DNA from: Eudromia elegans | Lineage: Eukaryota; Chordata; Aves; Tinamiformes; Tinamidae | Direction of reading: 5' to 3' | Assembly: GCA_003342815.1 (NCBI GenBank) | Contig: PTEX01000137.1 | Span: 1,151,564-1,215,563 of the forward strand | Length of the DNA: 64,000 nt | In this document: one piece after another, positions 25,428 to 38,200 of the stretch | Layout: each line of letters opens with the position of its first letter | Numbering within the stretch: position 1 is the first letter of the stretch | Notes under the pieces: generated by a model | What the model saw: the letters and a program-made list of their open reading frames with translations, nothing else | Database searches by the model: none | What the model was told of the DNA's origin: nothing | Program-made: the position numbers and the translations under genes

Positions 25428-26126
25428 TGCAGCCTCCCTCAGCAGTTCAGTCCACTGTTCGTTTGCTCTCCCAGAGATATAAATGACATATTAAGAGTCA
25501 TTCTACTTCCTTTGCCACAGCATTCTTCTGTCAGGTAGTTAACGTGTCAATTATACAAGTAGCACACATCAAAGCAAAGTTGGCTTGGTACAGCAGTTTC
25601 CATATGTTGGCTAGCCCTCGTGTCCCCCAATCTCAATTTCCCTCCCGTGTCACTTTTCCTATGGCAGCATAGGACACAGCCACTCTGTGCTCGGCACACA
25701 GCACTTGCTGTTGGCAACACATGGGTGGATTCCTGCTTGATTGCTGAGGCATCAAATGTGTGCACTAACAGTGGCATATAAAATCTGTGACCACACTAGC
25801 CATGCTGTCAAGTTTAAGAAAATCCAAAGTGAGTTATAGCAGGGAAGCAAGTTACCACATCAGATGAGAGAGGGTCTGAATTAATTGGAATCTCTACAAG
25901 CTTATAGTTGGTTTCCAGAACCTTTCTCCCACATCTCTATCTCTGCTATGCATTTTTCAGTTCATGTTGTCTGTCGCCGTTCCTGCCTGTGTGACTGCCC
26001 TGTAGGTGACTGCAGGATCACAGCACATTTCAGCAGTTTAACCACTATTTTGCCTACCCTACTCTAGGTCTGGAGCACCGGCCACCACCCACTGAAAGTG
26101 GCACTTTGTGGACTGCAGTGAGACGG

Positions 26127-26147
26127 AGTAATTACCCGGTAATTACT
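26127..26147. promoter_or_regulatory. Palindromic TAATTA homeodomain-like site
   Basis: AGTAATTACC and GGTAATTACT are exact reverse complements separated by one C, so two TAATTA cores face each other. TAATTA is the classical core bound by many homeodomain proteins. Whether this pair is occupied is inference. Confidence 0.3.
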
Positions 26148-28699
26148 GGGGGGGCCACCTGCAGAAGAAGCCAAGCCAAAGCATTTCACTGTCCTTGTAT
26201 ATTCCTCCTCCCAAGTCTAGACTTTCTTCCTGCTCATTTAGTTCACATTGCCATTTATGTTGTCTCAGACCGAGATAGATTTATACCATGCTTCAATGGC
26301 CAAAGAAGGGAGGAAAAGAGTACCTGCTCTGCTCTTTCCACAGCTCTCCATGGCTTCTATCTCAGAGATGGGAAAGGTTGTTCCAGATCCCCAGATCTCT
26401 CAATAATCAGCTTTCCCAGAGACATGCAGCAGGTCAGGCTGCATGAAGAACCAGCCTGCAGCCCAGTGCAACAACCTCAAGGGGCTGGCTGAGCACCGAG
26501 TTCAGTGGCCACACTGCCTCTCCCCTGCAGGCCGGTGTGGCTGACGAGCAAGTAAAGGCTCAAGCACAGGGAGGCAACACAGGAGCCCAAGAGCATCACA
26601 CAGGCACAGTACCCACTCAACCGCGGGGTGCACGATCAGGGAAGGAGACAAGGCTCAGAAGTCAGTACATGTGATTTTGCTGCCCTGCAGAGCAGAAATC
26701 CTGCCAGAGATTAAGGTTGTCTTTGGCTTCCATTTAGAGCCAGAACATCAACTTTGGAAATTTTCTCAAAGCTTGGGAAACAACAATCTCCTTTGTCTGC
26801 CAAAGATGGAGTCTGCCCCTACAGATGTCCCGTCTGAAAGTTTCACCACCAGCCAATGTGGCACCGTCCTATCCAAAATAGTTGATGAATGAATTCAGAC
26901 ATGTAGGACTGCCTACAATATAGTTTCAGAGTGAGACAGACAGCTCTTGAGCTTTGGTTGGGCTCAACATCTGTAAGTGAATCTTTTGCAAGTCCCACCC
27001 GTGTTTCAAGTCACAGAAGTGGAGCTCAATCTCCACAAACATCTCCAAGTGCACACAACTGCAGAAGTTGCTGGTCTCCATAGATTCTGCATAAGAAAGG
27101 TCTCTTTCACATTTGCTGCCAGCATCTCCTTATTCACCTTCAAGATTTAACAAGCCTATTAATATTTAATGAATGATTGACTCCCAAAAAATAAGGAGAC
27201 TGGATAGGGAAAAGATCATACTGATTTTTGTTTCAAGCTAGTGTTTTGCTGTTGCTGGTCACAAATGGGGAAAATCTGCCCCATTAGAGCAACCTAGCAG
27301 CCTATACCAAGAAATACAGTTCCTAGGTCTTGTTGTTGTAAGGAACTGATTTGTCATACGTCCAGCATACTGCTGCTCTGCTTAGAGGTTTATGAAGTCA
27401 CTTCTCCATGCCACTTTACAGCTGTTATTCAAAATCAGTTTTAACGATGTCCTGAATTGTCTGAATTTGTGGATCTCCTATGGTGGGTGAGAGTTTAGAT
27501 GTGGCCAGACCAAGTCCATGCAGCATTCCCTGTAAGCATCATTTTCTGTAGCCATTTCAAACCTTCACTTCAGGTCAGCTCTAGGGAAATGAAAGTAGAG
27601 CAGGAAATTTTGTCAAACGGCAGCAAGCCCGGGTCCCTCTTGCCAAAGGGAGGGGTACCTTGGAAAGTCTGAACAATCTGTAGACCGTCACAGGGTTCAT
27701 TGTGGAAAACACAGTGAGCCTCTCGACTCCTTTCATTCTTAGATGGAAGAGCCCTCACCAAAATCCAGCACACCCAATTTTCTATTTTAAGTGCTCGTTC
27801 TGGTCTTCAAGCAGGAATCATCTTTTAGCATGGCACAGGACTACAGGGTTTACAGCTATCTCTGGTTGCTCCTATTGGTGCGTATCTCCTACTAGAGGAA
27901 ACAAGTGCAATCTCCATTCTGATTCTTAGTGCATTTGGATGCACAAAATGTTTAATATGAATGAAGAGAATGCGCTGTTTGAGCTTAATGGCCCTTACAA
28001 TCAATAGCTTAACCTTAAAGTTATTCATTTACATGGCTGCTGGCAAAAATGTCACTACCTCCCTGAAAACACTCACAAATTAGGTCCAATCCTACGCACA
28101 GAGAGTATAAAGGCTAGGGGAGGAAGTATAATTAAGAGGTGCACAAAATTTGCAGTGCAAAGGGCTATAGCAAAAAAAGCTATTTACTTTCAAACTTCAA
28201 GCTAAGCAGTGCGCAGACAGCACCCTGCCTCCATGTATATGTCAGCATTCTCAGGGAAGATTTGCACATCTTTGGATTGTGACTACATTGGTGCTGAGTT
28301 TGGTCTGATTTACCGTTGCTCAAGGGCAAGGTTACAAGTAGTGCTTAAAGGTTTCATCACACATGACTGTGCATGGCAAAGATCTCATTTTTTTAAGGTT
28401 GCCTTGAAAAAAACTCATTTAGAAACAACCAACTTTTCCTAGAAATAACATTCAGATTTTTTTTCCTTAGTATTTCTGCATCTGAAGTGCTTTGTATTTA
28501 AAGTCAGCTTTATGCACGCTGCAAATCTCTTTAAAATTTTTGGAAATATCTGTAAGCACTTCACTTATTCCTTTCAAAAAACACTACCTCTTGCAAGCCT
28601 GAAACTACCTAGCACAGCACAGCGGAAATCTATGAAAAAGTGCAATAGCAGATATTATTTCAGACTGCTTTCGGAGCTACATTTCTGCAACTGAAAATG

Positions 28700-29050
28700 T
28701 CTAATGAGCTTATTTGATTGTATCCATGCCAACAAAGAGACATAAACAGTTTTAATCACTGTTTCGTGTTGCTCTTGACCCCCTGCTTCGCTTCATTATT
28801 TTCCTTTTAGCCACATCAAGGCACAACACTCCAACTAAATCATTCAGCCACTCGCTGAAGATCTGTCCACATAATAAGATTTCTTTTTTATCATCCCATG
28901 GGTTCTTTGCACTGCTGTTTAACAAACAGCTGCCAAACTGGGTGTTAGCTCAAAAGCAGCAGATTGGTAATAAATTAATGTCTTGTTGGTTCCTTTATTT
29001 TCCGATAGATTTCTAAATTTATTACCCTAAATTGATTAATGTCCAGAGAC
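28700..29050. promoter_or_regulatory. Possible conserved enhancer-like block (motif cluster)
   Basis: The block contains a forkhead-like inverted repeat GCTGTTT-AAC-AAACAGC (28914-28930), which overlaps an E-box CAGCTG (28927-28932). It also has a TAATAAATTAATG homeodomain-type stretch (about 28968-28980) and TGATTAAT (29033-29040), the PBX-HOX composite form. It is free of simple repeats and transposons. The motifs are seen; enhancer function and conservation are inferred and were not tested. Confidence 0.27.
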
Positions 29051-29853
29051 AGTGAACAAGTTACAGCTCCTGGTCTTCTGTTTTGTCACTAACAATGCTG
29101 GAGGGAGACCAGAACACGGAAACAAAGAGAAAAGGAAGCGTTAACAGTTCAAGTCACAGTAAGTGTTGGCCTGCTTAAACTAATAATATCAGACAATTCT
29201 CTATAGTCTAAAACACCCACAGTTCTCCTACAGAGCTCCAAGTACTCCATGATCAGTGAACCGTGGTTTAATGACACATTCTCTTGTAGAGCTTAAAGGT
29301 TTGAAATATTAAATCTTTTCTTTCACACATGCTAACAGCAAATGAATCAGATGCCCATCCATTAATGAAGTTTGTCTGTTTCTTGATCATTATAACAAGG
29401 GCATTAGCTAACATTACTTCTCCCCACACTTGTTTAAATTAAAGAAAAAATGCCAAAGAGTATACCAAATGTGACACATAACTACAAGTGCAAAAGGTCA
29501 TTGAGGATTGAGGTCAGATAGCATGGAGAAAATCTGTGTCCTCCTAAAAAGTAGGTCATATCTTTCAGCTCTGCATGGGTCTAGGAAAAATCCTGAGGCA
29601 TGTATACAAACTCTGTTGTGAAAAAGAAATATCTTGAAGCCTCTTTCATTTTGAAAACTATTTGTTTGTTTTCTTCTTGTTATGAAGTGGTTCTTAACAT
29701 GATATTGACACATTCTGGGAAAAGGATCACAAAATCTTAGCAAGTCTAATTTCTCAGACATTTAGGTCTATCCCCTATTAGTTACTATATGAAGTGTCAG
29801 TGAGTTCTATTTATGCATCCTTTTCTTTATATATTTCTGTATTTTTCCCTCTC

Positions 29854-29879
29854 TTTTTTTTTTTTTTTNTTTNTTTTTT
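29854..29879. repeat. Poly-T tract with two ambiguous bases
   Basis: A T run that contains N at 29869 and at 29873. These are the only non-ACGT symbols I noticed. They mark base-calling uncertainty in a homopolymer, not a scaffold gap. Confidence 0.95.
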
Positions 29880-29964
29880 AAGGATAGAGGAAGAAATCAG
29901 CTTGGGGACAAACATACAGGCCTAGAAAGGTATCAGTCCTGTGTCACAGGGCTTGTTCCCAAGA

Positions 29965-30285
29965 ACCCACTTATTTCAACCCTCTGCTTCAGGGCAGGAA
30001 CTACTTGTTACTGACAGCCAGTCAATTTCATTTGGGACATTTCCAAAGAGTTGACTGTCCTGGCTTTGGAGAAGTTCTCTAACATCTGATTTACCTCTTC
30101 CTCACAAAAATTCCAGTCTGTTATATCTTGTCTTATCCACTATGGCTGTGGAGAACAAATTATTTCTTCTTGCCATTTCCCACTTCTCTTCTTGAGGCTA
30201 AATGACACTAATTGGTTTAATCCTTTGTCGAAGTCATTTGTGTAGATCATTCTCCTTGCTCTTTTCTGGATGTCCTACACTGTCA
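29965..30285 (-). mobile_element. Ancient CR1/L3-like LINE relic
   Basis: On the plus strand the blocks follow the antisense order of an old CR1/L3 3' region. First comes CAACCCTCTGCTTCAGGGCA (the element's 3'-proximal block), then TATGGCTGTGGAGAACAAAT, CTTCTCTTCTTGAGGCTAAA, a TTTAATCCTTTGTCGAAGTC block and ATCATTCTCCTTGCTCTTTT. Each block matches the family pattern with heavy divergence and no frame survives. The extent is approximate and the family assignment is from memory. Confidence 0.65.
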
Positions 30286-32622
30286 CACAGTGCTCTTATG
30301 GAGGCTTTATCAATGCTCAGTGGAACTTGATGGGCATTAAGAGGACATATGCCTGAATGCACATTTGCATTTGCTCCCCTTCCCAGTTCCTCCAGCGCAT
30401 CTCTGAGCTGAGGATTCGAGTCACCAGTTGAGCCTCTCCAGTCCAAGGGCCTCTCTTACTCCAATCTATATACATCCCATGAGTAGGAATCCAGCTCTAT
30501 TGCTGTCTGGTAAAACAGTCGTAAACTTTTCCATCACTTTGACATCCTATATAACTACAAGATAGTAGTTATTAATTACTTATTGTATTATATACCGATA
30601 TATTAATTATAGTAATTAACTGTTCATAACTGGGGTTTTACTCATCACTTCCTACCTCCATAAATGACAACCATCAATATATGATACAAATTATTGGTCT
30701 TCACCAACATGCACAGAACCTCATCATAGTGCAGGCTGCTCAGCATTCGGGCACTACACCTAAGTTCCTGGTGATCTCAGATGATAGTCTGAAAATAAAA
30801 TAAAATATTTAGGAACCTTCTGTTAATAAAATTGGTAAACTCCCAAATAGTTTTCCAGAAAGGAAAATAAAATGTTTTTCCCCACACACAAGTTTTGTAG
30901 GTGTAGTTATGACAGGGTTGTCACTGCAAAAGCTCCTTTGCTAAGTGTAATCTGCTGTTAAAATGCTTAATCAAGAGATTATTAACATTTCTCATGAAAT
31001 ACTTAGCTGAAGTGCAAAATATAGTCATGGGGCTTTGCTGTCTGGGTTCTTAGTTAACAGCACCATAAGTACACTAAATAGCTAAACAATGTACAGTCCA
31101 ATCTGATGTGAAAGTATAGATATTCCCTTCCTGTACTCCCCATATATTTCATCTTCATGAAAATGTTACATATATTTTGCAGCTTATCAGCTAAGGTCCG
31201 GTGTGTCATCTCAGTCAGCAGAATAAAAACCAAGGCTGTTGGACTGTGCATGGTATGGACCTAATTCTAAGCAACGTTGAGCATCCATCCCTCTTAGTTT
31301 CAAGGGATCAGAGATAGAGTTTGTGCTGTGGACCCATTCCATCATAACATTCATTTGAGAAAGCTTTCCATTTTTTCAGTTCAAAATTTCACAACTGCAA
31401 GAGAATTTCCTAGCTTGAAACAATCATAACCTCACCATTAGAAACAATGTAACAATGTTTCAAAATAAGTTAGGAGCATCCAAATCCAGTCCAGAAGATA
31501 CCTCCCAGAACAATGGATGAGCTGCACTCAGCTCATGGCTTTTCGAAAGCAGAGCTGCTTTTGAAATCATAATAATAATTAAAAATCACTATAATAGAGC
31601 TGCTGCTCACTCTTGCTTAATCTCAGATCATCTCTATTTCTAACAGGACTGTCTTAATGAAAATTCTTTACCTGTTTTGGTGTCAGCTTTATTTTTATCC
31701 ATCACAACCAATAAATAATTGGGATTTCTGAGACTGCAGATTCACAGCAAGTATCAGTCTACCCCAGGCAAGGCAAATGGAGTAAACTGAGCCAAGTCAA
31801 ACTCGAATACCACTGGAGTATTAGTTAGATTAAACATTAATAACGACATTTCTCCTTTTGATCACTGAAGTAGCAATGAAGCAATAGAGGGAAAGCCTAA
31901 GATGTTGACATATGTTTTTATTATCTTTAGTCTTCTTTTTTGAAGTCTTGGGAACTGGATCCACAAATACTTCCCAGGTCAAAGGCACAGAATTATGTTA
32001 TTTATTTCAGCAGTAAGAAGGCTGGGCAATCTTATTAATAAAGATATACCGATAGAGTCTTTCAAAAATGATTAGGAAAACAGTCAAATAAAAGCTACAA
32101 GAAAAATAATTAATCCAAATTTAAAGATGGCTAACTTAGAGCTAGGGAAGATTAAAGAGATTCAAATATAAGTACCATAATAGCAGAAAAACCCTTCAGT
32201 AATGACAATCCAGCTTAGCTTTATTTTACTTGCTTTCCTCATTTTTAGGCAACCCTGCCTAGGCTCTGCCAGGACTGGAAACAGCTTTACTAGAGCTTGT
32301 AGTGAGGAATGTTCATTTCTTTCACTTGCTTGACCAGAGGAAACACAGAAAAAAATCCCACAAGAAATTTAAGACTTCATGAGATTCCCAACAGAATATC
32401 CCATGAATTAAAAGAGGAAAGAAAGCTTAAAAGAGGAAAAGAAGTGTTTTTAGAGGACTATGATTTTATTTAGAAGGAGTAGCAAGGGTAGTATAAGACC
32501 AAAGCTAATGGTTAGGTAACTTTAATCATCTGCTAGTGGCAGGGGGGAAGATCAAGGGGTCATGTCACTTAGTAACTAGTACTAGTAATTCATGTTGTAG
32601 GGCTGGGACACAGAAAACCAGC

Positions 32623-32643
32623 AAAAAAAAAAAAAAAAAAAAA
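32623..32643. repeat. Poly-A tract (A21)
   Basis: Twenty-one A residues with no recognised retrocopy next to them. Confidence 0.95.
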
Positions 32644-33137
32644 GATGACTTCCGACAGAACAACTTTTTTAGAAGAAATTGTGTTTAGACCTCGCGCTAT
32701 TTTTAAGCTAACCTCTCAGGCTTCCACAATTGGCTTCAAAAACATTTTCTGCCTTGAGAAGAGGCAGCCAGTCATCTGAGGTTAGGTCTGCAGGACAGGA
32801 GTCGCAGCAAAACAGGGAAACAGTTTCCAGAAGAAGAGTGTTCATCCATTTCTTAGGAATGAAAGATTTCCTAACTGACATCTCACAGCCTCAAACACCT
32901 TCCTGCCAATCACTATCGAACAATCGATCAATCAAAAAGAATAGTCTTGAGAAAATCAGAATCATCTCCCTTGGAGACTGTGACATGAAGTCCTTCTTTT
33001 CTTACCCAAGCAAGACAAGAAAGCACAAAAATTGAATATGCTTCTAGTGAGTGAATGAGTGAGATGGGGTTGACTACAACACAAGGGCAGCCAACAGAGA
33101 CCAAGGTGCTTGTTGCCTCTTCAGTCAGGGTTCAGGT

Positions 33138-33163
33138 AGGTACTTCAGTCAGGTACTTCAGTC
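33138..33163. repeat. 13-bp perfect tandem duplication
   Basis: AGGTACTTCAGTC occurs twice without spacer. Simple slippage product. Confidence 0.9.
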
Positions 33164-35208
33164 ATCTAAACAAGAGGAAGGGTTTGTACCTTTTATCCTC
33201 TGCCAGAAGTCAACCAAAGGTTGAGTACTCAGAGATCAACATACACAAATCAGAGAAAAGGCCTTGTAGCAATGGGTCTGTCCATAATATTTCAGGAAAG
33301 CTGGTTTGTCTAACAACAGTCATTTCTTCAGGACAGATGAGCCATCACATGGAGCTATTTTTTTGTGAGACTAGATAGGCAAAACCTCCTCTAATATCAC
33401 TTTCCTTCTCTGACCCAATCAAGGTTTTTTACCTGAGCACTTCTCGGTATCTCCCTATCAGCACTGTAAATATTACAGGACAGACCTCGTCTTTGTGAGA
33501 CACCGTCACCTAGGCTGCAGGGAGCTCCCTGTGCACAGCAGCACTAGCAGGGCTGCACTGCAGGCCCCGCTCCCAGGGCTGCCTCACTGCACACGGCAGC
33601 TACAGGCGCCCCTGGGGTGAGCGCATGTTCCCGAATGGTTTTTGGAGGAGCCATGAACTTAACACATAAAAACACCTGCTTTCACAACAGAGGCCTGAAT
33701 CTTGTGTTGATATTAGGAGAGATTGCCTGTGATTTGCTCTGCTTATTGCTTTTAAAACCAAATACTTCAAAGGTAGCCTGTAAATTCACCATTACTCACT
33801 TGAGTTACCAGTGTTTTTCCTTTACAGACTCATTGCAAGTGTAAATGTGCTATGAGTAGCCTGATTATCATTGCCCCTGACAAAACTATAAACACTTTGG
33901 AGCCAATACATACAGTATTGCCGTCCCTTTACTAAGGCGGATTTAGTTTCCCTATATCAGCATGTGTTATGCCAAGCCTCACTGGGAGAACAGGGAAGAC
34001 CTTGGAACAAACGAACAGAGAAGAATGTAGCTATAATCCACATAGGTAAGTGGATGCTTTAAGGTTTGGTCACTGAGTTTAGTCGAGGCTTTACACAAGA
34101 AAGCAGTAAAGAGCTTTGTCCCCAGAGCAGCTGTGGTCTCCAGTCTTGTGGGACATTAAAGCTGGTTTCCTTCTTCTCTCTCTCTTCCTCATAGCATTAA
34201 TTTATGACTGATATCAAGACAAGAAGAAGCAAACTGTCTCTTTGCAAACTTTGTAGTTTACAAATGTGATTTTATTCTATCCATGGGGTGCTTTGCTGCT
34301 ATGAAAATTTCACAGTTGCCTATGTTATAGCTCTATCACAAGCTTATGCACAATGCCAATGCTGCAGTGAGCCAGAGGATGATAATGTGTTATCTCTACA
34401 ATAGAAATCCTCCCTAAAACATTGCTGATAGAAGACTTAGAGTGCCTTTCATTTAGTGCCAAATATTCAGATCCCACTTCAACCTGACTTTGGTCCAGCT
34501 TCATTGTCTGAGTCATTCTGGGGAGGTTCTGGAATCACTAATCTGGGCTCAGACACAGAAGAATTTAACAAGTTAATTAACAATTTAACCATGAATTGGC
34601 TGGAGTGTAGCATAGCTTGTGCATGTACTTTTAACCCCCAGCAAAGTTGAAATTGTTACACAGTTCACCAATAGTAAGAGAGAGATACTCTAAGCCAGGT
34701 TAGTCTTATTTGCTGTAACTTGGAAAAGCTGAAGGGCCACTTATAAAGGGTCAGATGAAGGGTTATAAATTGTTTGTGTTTGATTCTTCAATATTGCCCT
34801 TTTGGGACCATTAACCTTACACTATATCCTAGGGCAAGGAGAGAGGTCAATGCTCAGATTTTCTTCACTGTCTCCTCTTGGGATACAGTATTTCTGGATT
34901 TTAATTCTGGTTCTTTCATTTTGGGTACAGATTTTGTGAGGTCTTGAGACTGAAGAAAAACTGTCTGAAGACATATTCCTGAAGAGACAACCGGGCCATC
35001 CAATTGCAAACCATTCAACCATCCAAAGCAAAACCCTGCTCTGTTGGTGTCTTGTTCACAGCTGCTTGCCACCACTGAGGAATTCTCAGTATTCCCTCTC
35101 ATTTTGAGAGGTTCCTCTCTCCTTACCTTTTTCCTCCCCTAAGGATTTTTATTTTCAAGGATTATGTTTGTCTTTTTAGGGGAACAATTGATCTAACACT
35201 GTTCAGTT

Positions 35209-35250
35209 AATAAAATAAATAAATAAATAGATAAATAAATAAATAAGTAA
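35209..35250. repeat. (TAAA)n microsatellite
   Basis: About ten TAAA units with single interruptions (one TAGA, one TAAG). Likely length-polymorphic. Confidence 0.95.
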
Positions 35251-38200
35251 AAGAAAACTTTTTAAAAAGATCTGGAAAGGACCAACTGGGTCAATCCATA
35301 GTAGAAAAAAAAACAAAGCACCAGAGACACTGTGCGACGTTAAGACTTGGGTGGTCGGCCCTGCCAAATATATAAAAGCTATTGCTATATAATCAATAAA
35401 ATTAGCTAAGGCTCCTCCTGTACTACCTTTGGATACAACAGAGACATAGTTAAGAATCTGGCAGCAGCCCCAAAGTGCTCCAGAAGGGCAGCTTCATGTG
35501 CATGTTGGGCAAGAGCTCAGCCTCTGTGAGATGTTGCTTCAGGCAGTGCCGAGATTGGGAGGATGCAGAATTCCCACAGGTCTCCTCCCCGGGAAACCTG
35601 GCTCTCCCAGGATCACAAAGGGGATCTGAAGAAGAGTTATGACTTGAACTGGCCTCTTTTGATGCCCTCTGCTAGTCCTAATCCCTCTTCTGAGAAAGCA
35701 GTAACCTTAAAGTTAGTGACTTGAAGTTAACTGTTGGTGTTCGTAGTAAAAACCTAAGGACATTACTGCTTTAGCAGAAGAAGCTAAAAATCAGATAATA
35801 ACCCGTGATTTGGGAAAATCTTAGGAGTAGAAAAACTAATTGCAAAATGAAATTGGGGCAATTGCTGGATTGTAACTTGAATACAGTTACATAGCCATTT
35901 CCCAAAACATTTGTGTTTTTGAAAATAAATGTGCACAAAAGAACTAGAGCAAAAGAAAAAAATGGTTTTGGTTTCATACATATAATACCCCTTTTAAATT
36001 ATGAGGTGGAATAAGTGCCAAATGGTCATCTCATTAGTTTGATATATGTTCTGTTGTCATGTAGAGGCAGTTATTTAGCACTGAGTAAGTCCTGCCCAAT
36101 CCATTTCTGAGATGTTACAATGGAATAATACACACGGCATTGTTACATGATCGTATATATAAAATGCAGAAGCTCGGACTGTAAAACAGCTCATCACCTA
36201 ACTTCTCCTCAGCAAATTAAAAACAATTTCTGTCATTATAAGGGGACATGTTAGTTTAAATTCATGTCAGAAGAAAATTTGCATAGCTTATGTCAGAAAA
36301 CGGGATAATTTCTGGTTTAGATCTTTTTTATTTGCTTTTGCAGCATTTAAAATGAGCAAGTTCATTAATAGTTTCAAAAGACGAAAGTAAAGAGAACAGC
36401 TGGTGATGGAATGAATTGTTGTAGAACTGTGCAATAACTTTAAAAAGTGACAGAAAAATAGCTCTTGAGGTGAGAGTGAACTTCAGGAAAATAACCAATG
36501 ATCACAATATATTGAAAATGAGAAATATATGTAAAGTACAGAACCTTCAGTATGACTCTGAAAAAGCAAAATAGAATAACATGTTTATGCTTTTGAAAGA
36601 ATGCATTTTGCAGATTTTGAAAGAACGCATTTTTTGCATTCGTAGTAAATTTATAGTTATTTTCAATTTGATTTTCCAACTTCCAGCAGCATCTTAACTG
36701 TAAATGTCCAGAATAAAAACACTGTCATAGGAAAATCTGGTATTACTTTGCAAACTCAGAGTTGAACTTTTTTTTTTTACGAATGGGCATAAATGCTTCC
36801 ATGTGTTGACATGTCCCTGCCAGCAGTTAACTGTGTCCTACTGCTTAGCTCCTGTGGCTAAAGAGACTATAAACAGTTGACTGAAAGAGCTCTGCCGTTA
36901 ACGAGGTAGGGCAGCCCAGAGGCAGGCGTGTGGGGCTCCCTCGCTGCCTCCACGCTCACCTTCCCTGAGCAGAAGTTCCTTAGCCATTAATTCCAAGTGT
37001 TTATGGCTGTGAAAGGCAGGGACGCCAGTGCCAAACCAAAGCCATCGTCTTTCCAAAGAGCTCTGAAAGTCCAGACCGCAGAACACTGGCTCTGCTCTGG
37101 TGCTGCTCACTGGAAGTTCCTCTGAGATTTGAGGAAACCAAGGAATAGCAGGGAGGGAAAGACAGAAAGAGATGGGAAAGAGGAGGAGTGGAGCTATCTG
37201 GGGCATTGAGATGGATCCACGAGCGCAGCAGAAAAGTGACACCTCACACAGGCCAGAGCAGCACAGGAGCCACGGGCAGGCACTGCTGGCGTGGGGTACC
37301 CAGCGCTTTTGGAGACTAACGTGGAGAAACCTCCAGGGTGAGGGGCAGCTGACCTGCCTTGGAGCAGCAAGTGGGTCCCCGGGCTGCCAAAGGGCCCTGT
37401 GCTCCTGGCGTCACAACTTCTGCGCCCATAAAATCTGTCCCACTGACTTAAATAAGAAGGGCACAATTATTGTATTCCCTCACTAGCGCTTTACCTTCAG
37501 AACAGAGGATGCAAAAGCAGCAATGACAGTGACTGAAAGGCTGTTTGGAGCTTTTGCCCGGAGCAACTGTCTTGAGCCTCAGATTATCTGTAGTTTCAAA
37601 GCTACGTGTATGAACTGCTACATCCCAGAGGAGACCAGACCCTCAATAATTGTTATGCCTTTCGTATCTATAGTTAATTGCATTCCTGTTAGCAGGAAGA
37701 CACTCCAAAATCTCAGATGTTTTAAAGTTCCCATCATTACTGAAGATGAATGCATGGTTTTCTTTCTGACATGGAACTGTTATGGTCCCAGATCCCTAGT
37801 TCTCTGCAGTAGCTAAGCATTTCTCCGCACAGAAAGCTGGAATTCTGTCATCGTCACATGGCTTACAGAGCTGGAGGCCTGGAGGAAACACTGCTTAATT
37901 AAAGCAGAGAAAGTTAGCAGCATTCCTCCACGAGGACAAGGCTTATTGTTTTGGAGCTGCAGATTTTCAGACAGTGCTGAGAGCAAACGCAGTCCAAAGG
38001 GGTACAGCTGTGCTTGCCCGGCTGCAGGGACGTGTCACCACAGACAGCAAAGCCTCCCTCGCTGCAAGTCACTGCATGGCAAAAGCCCACATAAATCACA
38101 CAGAACTTTCTCAGCATCTTTCTACCTCCTTTTTACCCTGCCATGAAGCTGTTTGGAAGCTGTTCGGTGCCCTGGAGGAGGGACACCAGCCCCTGGCATC

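Larger units (their letters stand above)
18292..29853. other. Long noncoding stretch, no gene recognised
   Basis: No exon or young transposon is recognised. Frames of note, all without domains, are 20632-21126 minus (164 codons), a set of mutually overlapping frames on both strands at 24950-25342, and 26106-26492 plus (128 codons). The patch at 24490-25340 is richer in G+C than its surroundings but poor in CpG. Other items are an AAAAT-type repeat at 23981-24003, a TATTCAG/TATTCAGTG short tandem at 25401-25427, a TAATTA palindrome at 26127-26147 and a motif-dense block at 28700-29050. Confidence 0.55.
30286..35208. other. Noncoding stretch, no gene recognised
   Basis: AT-rich in places (30555-30625). 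It holds a poly-A tract at 32623-32643, a 13-bp tandem pair at 33138-33163 and a short G+C-rich patch at about 33480-33620. Frames up to 107 codons (32730-33035 and 33055-33378 plus) have no domain and begin at non-ATG or weak starts. Confidence 0.55.

Noticed and set aside
35610-35680. Possible MIR-like right half
   Set aside because: Only scattered agreement with the family pattern as I remember it; too weak to annotate.
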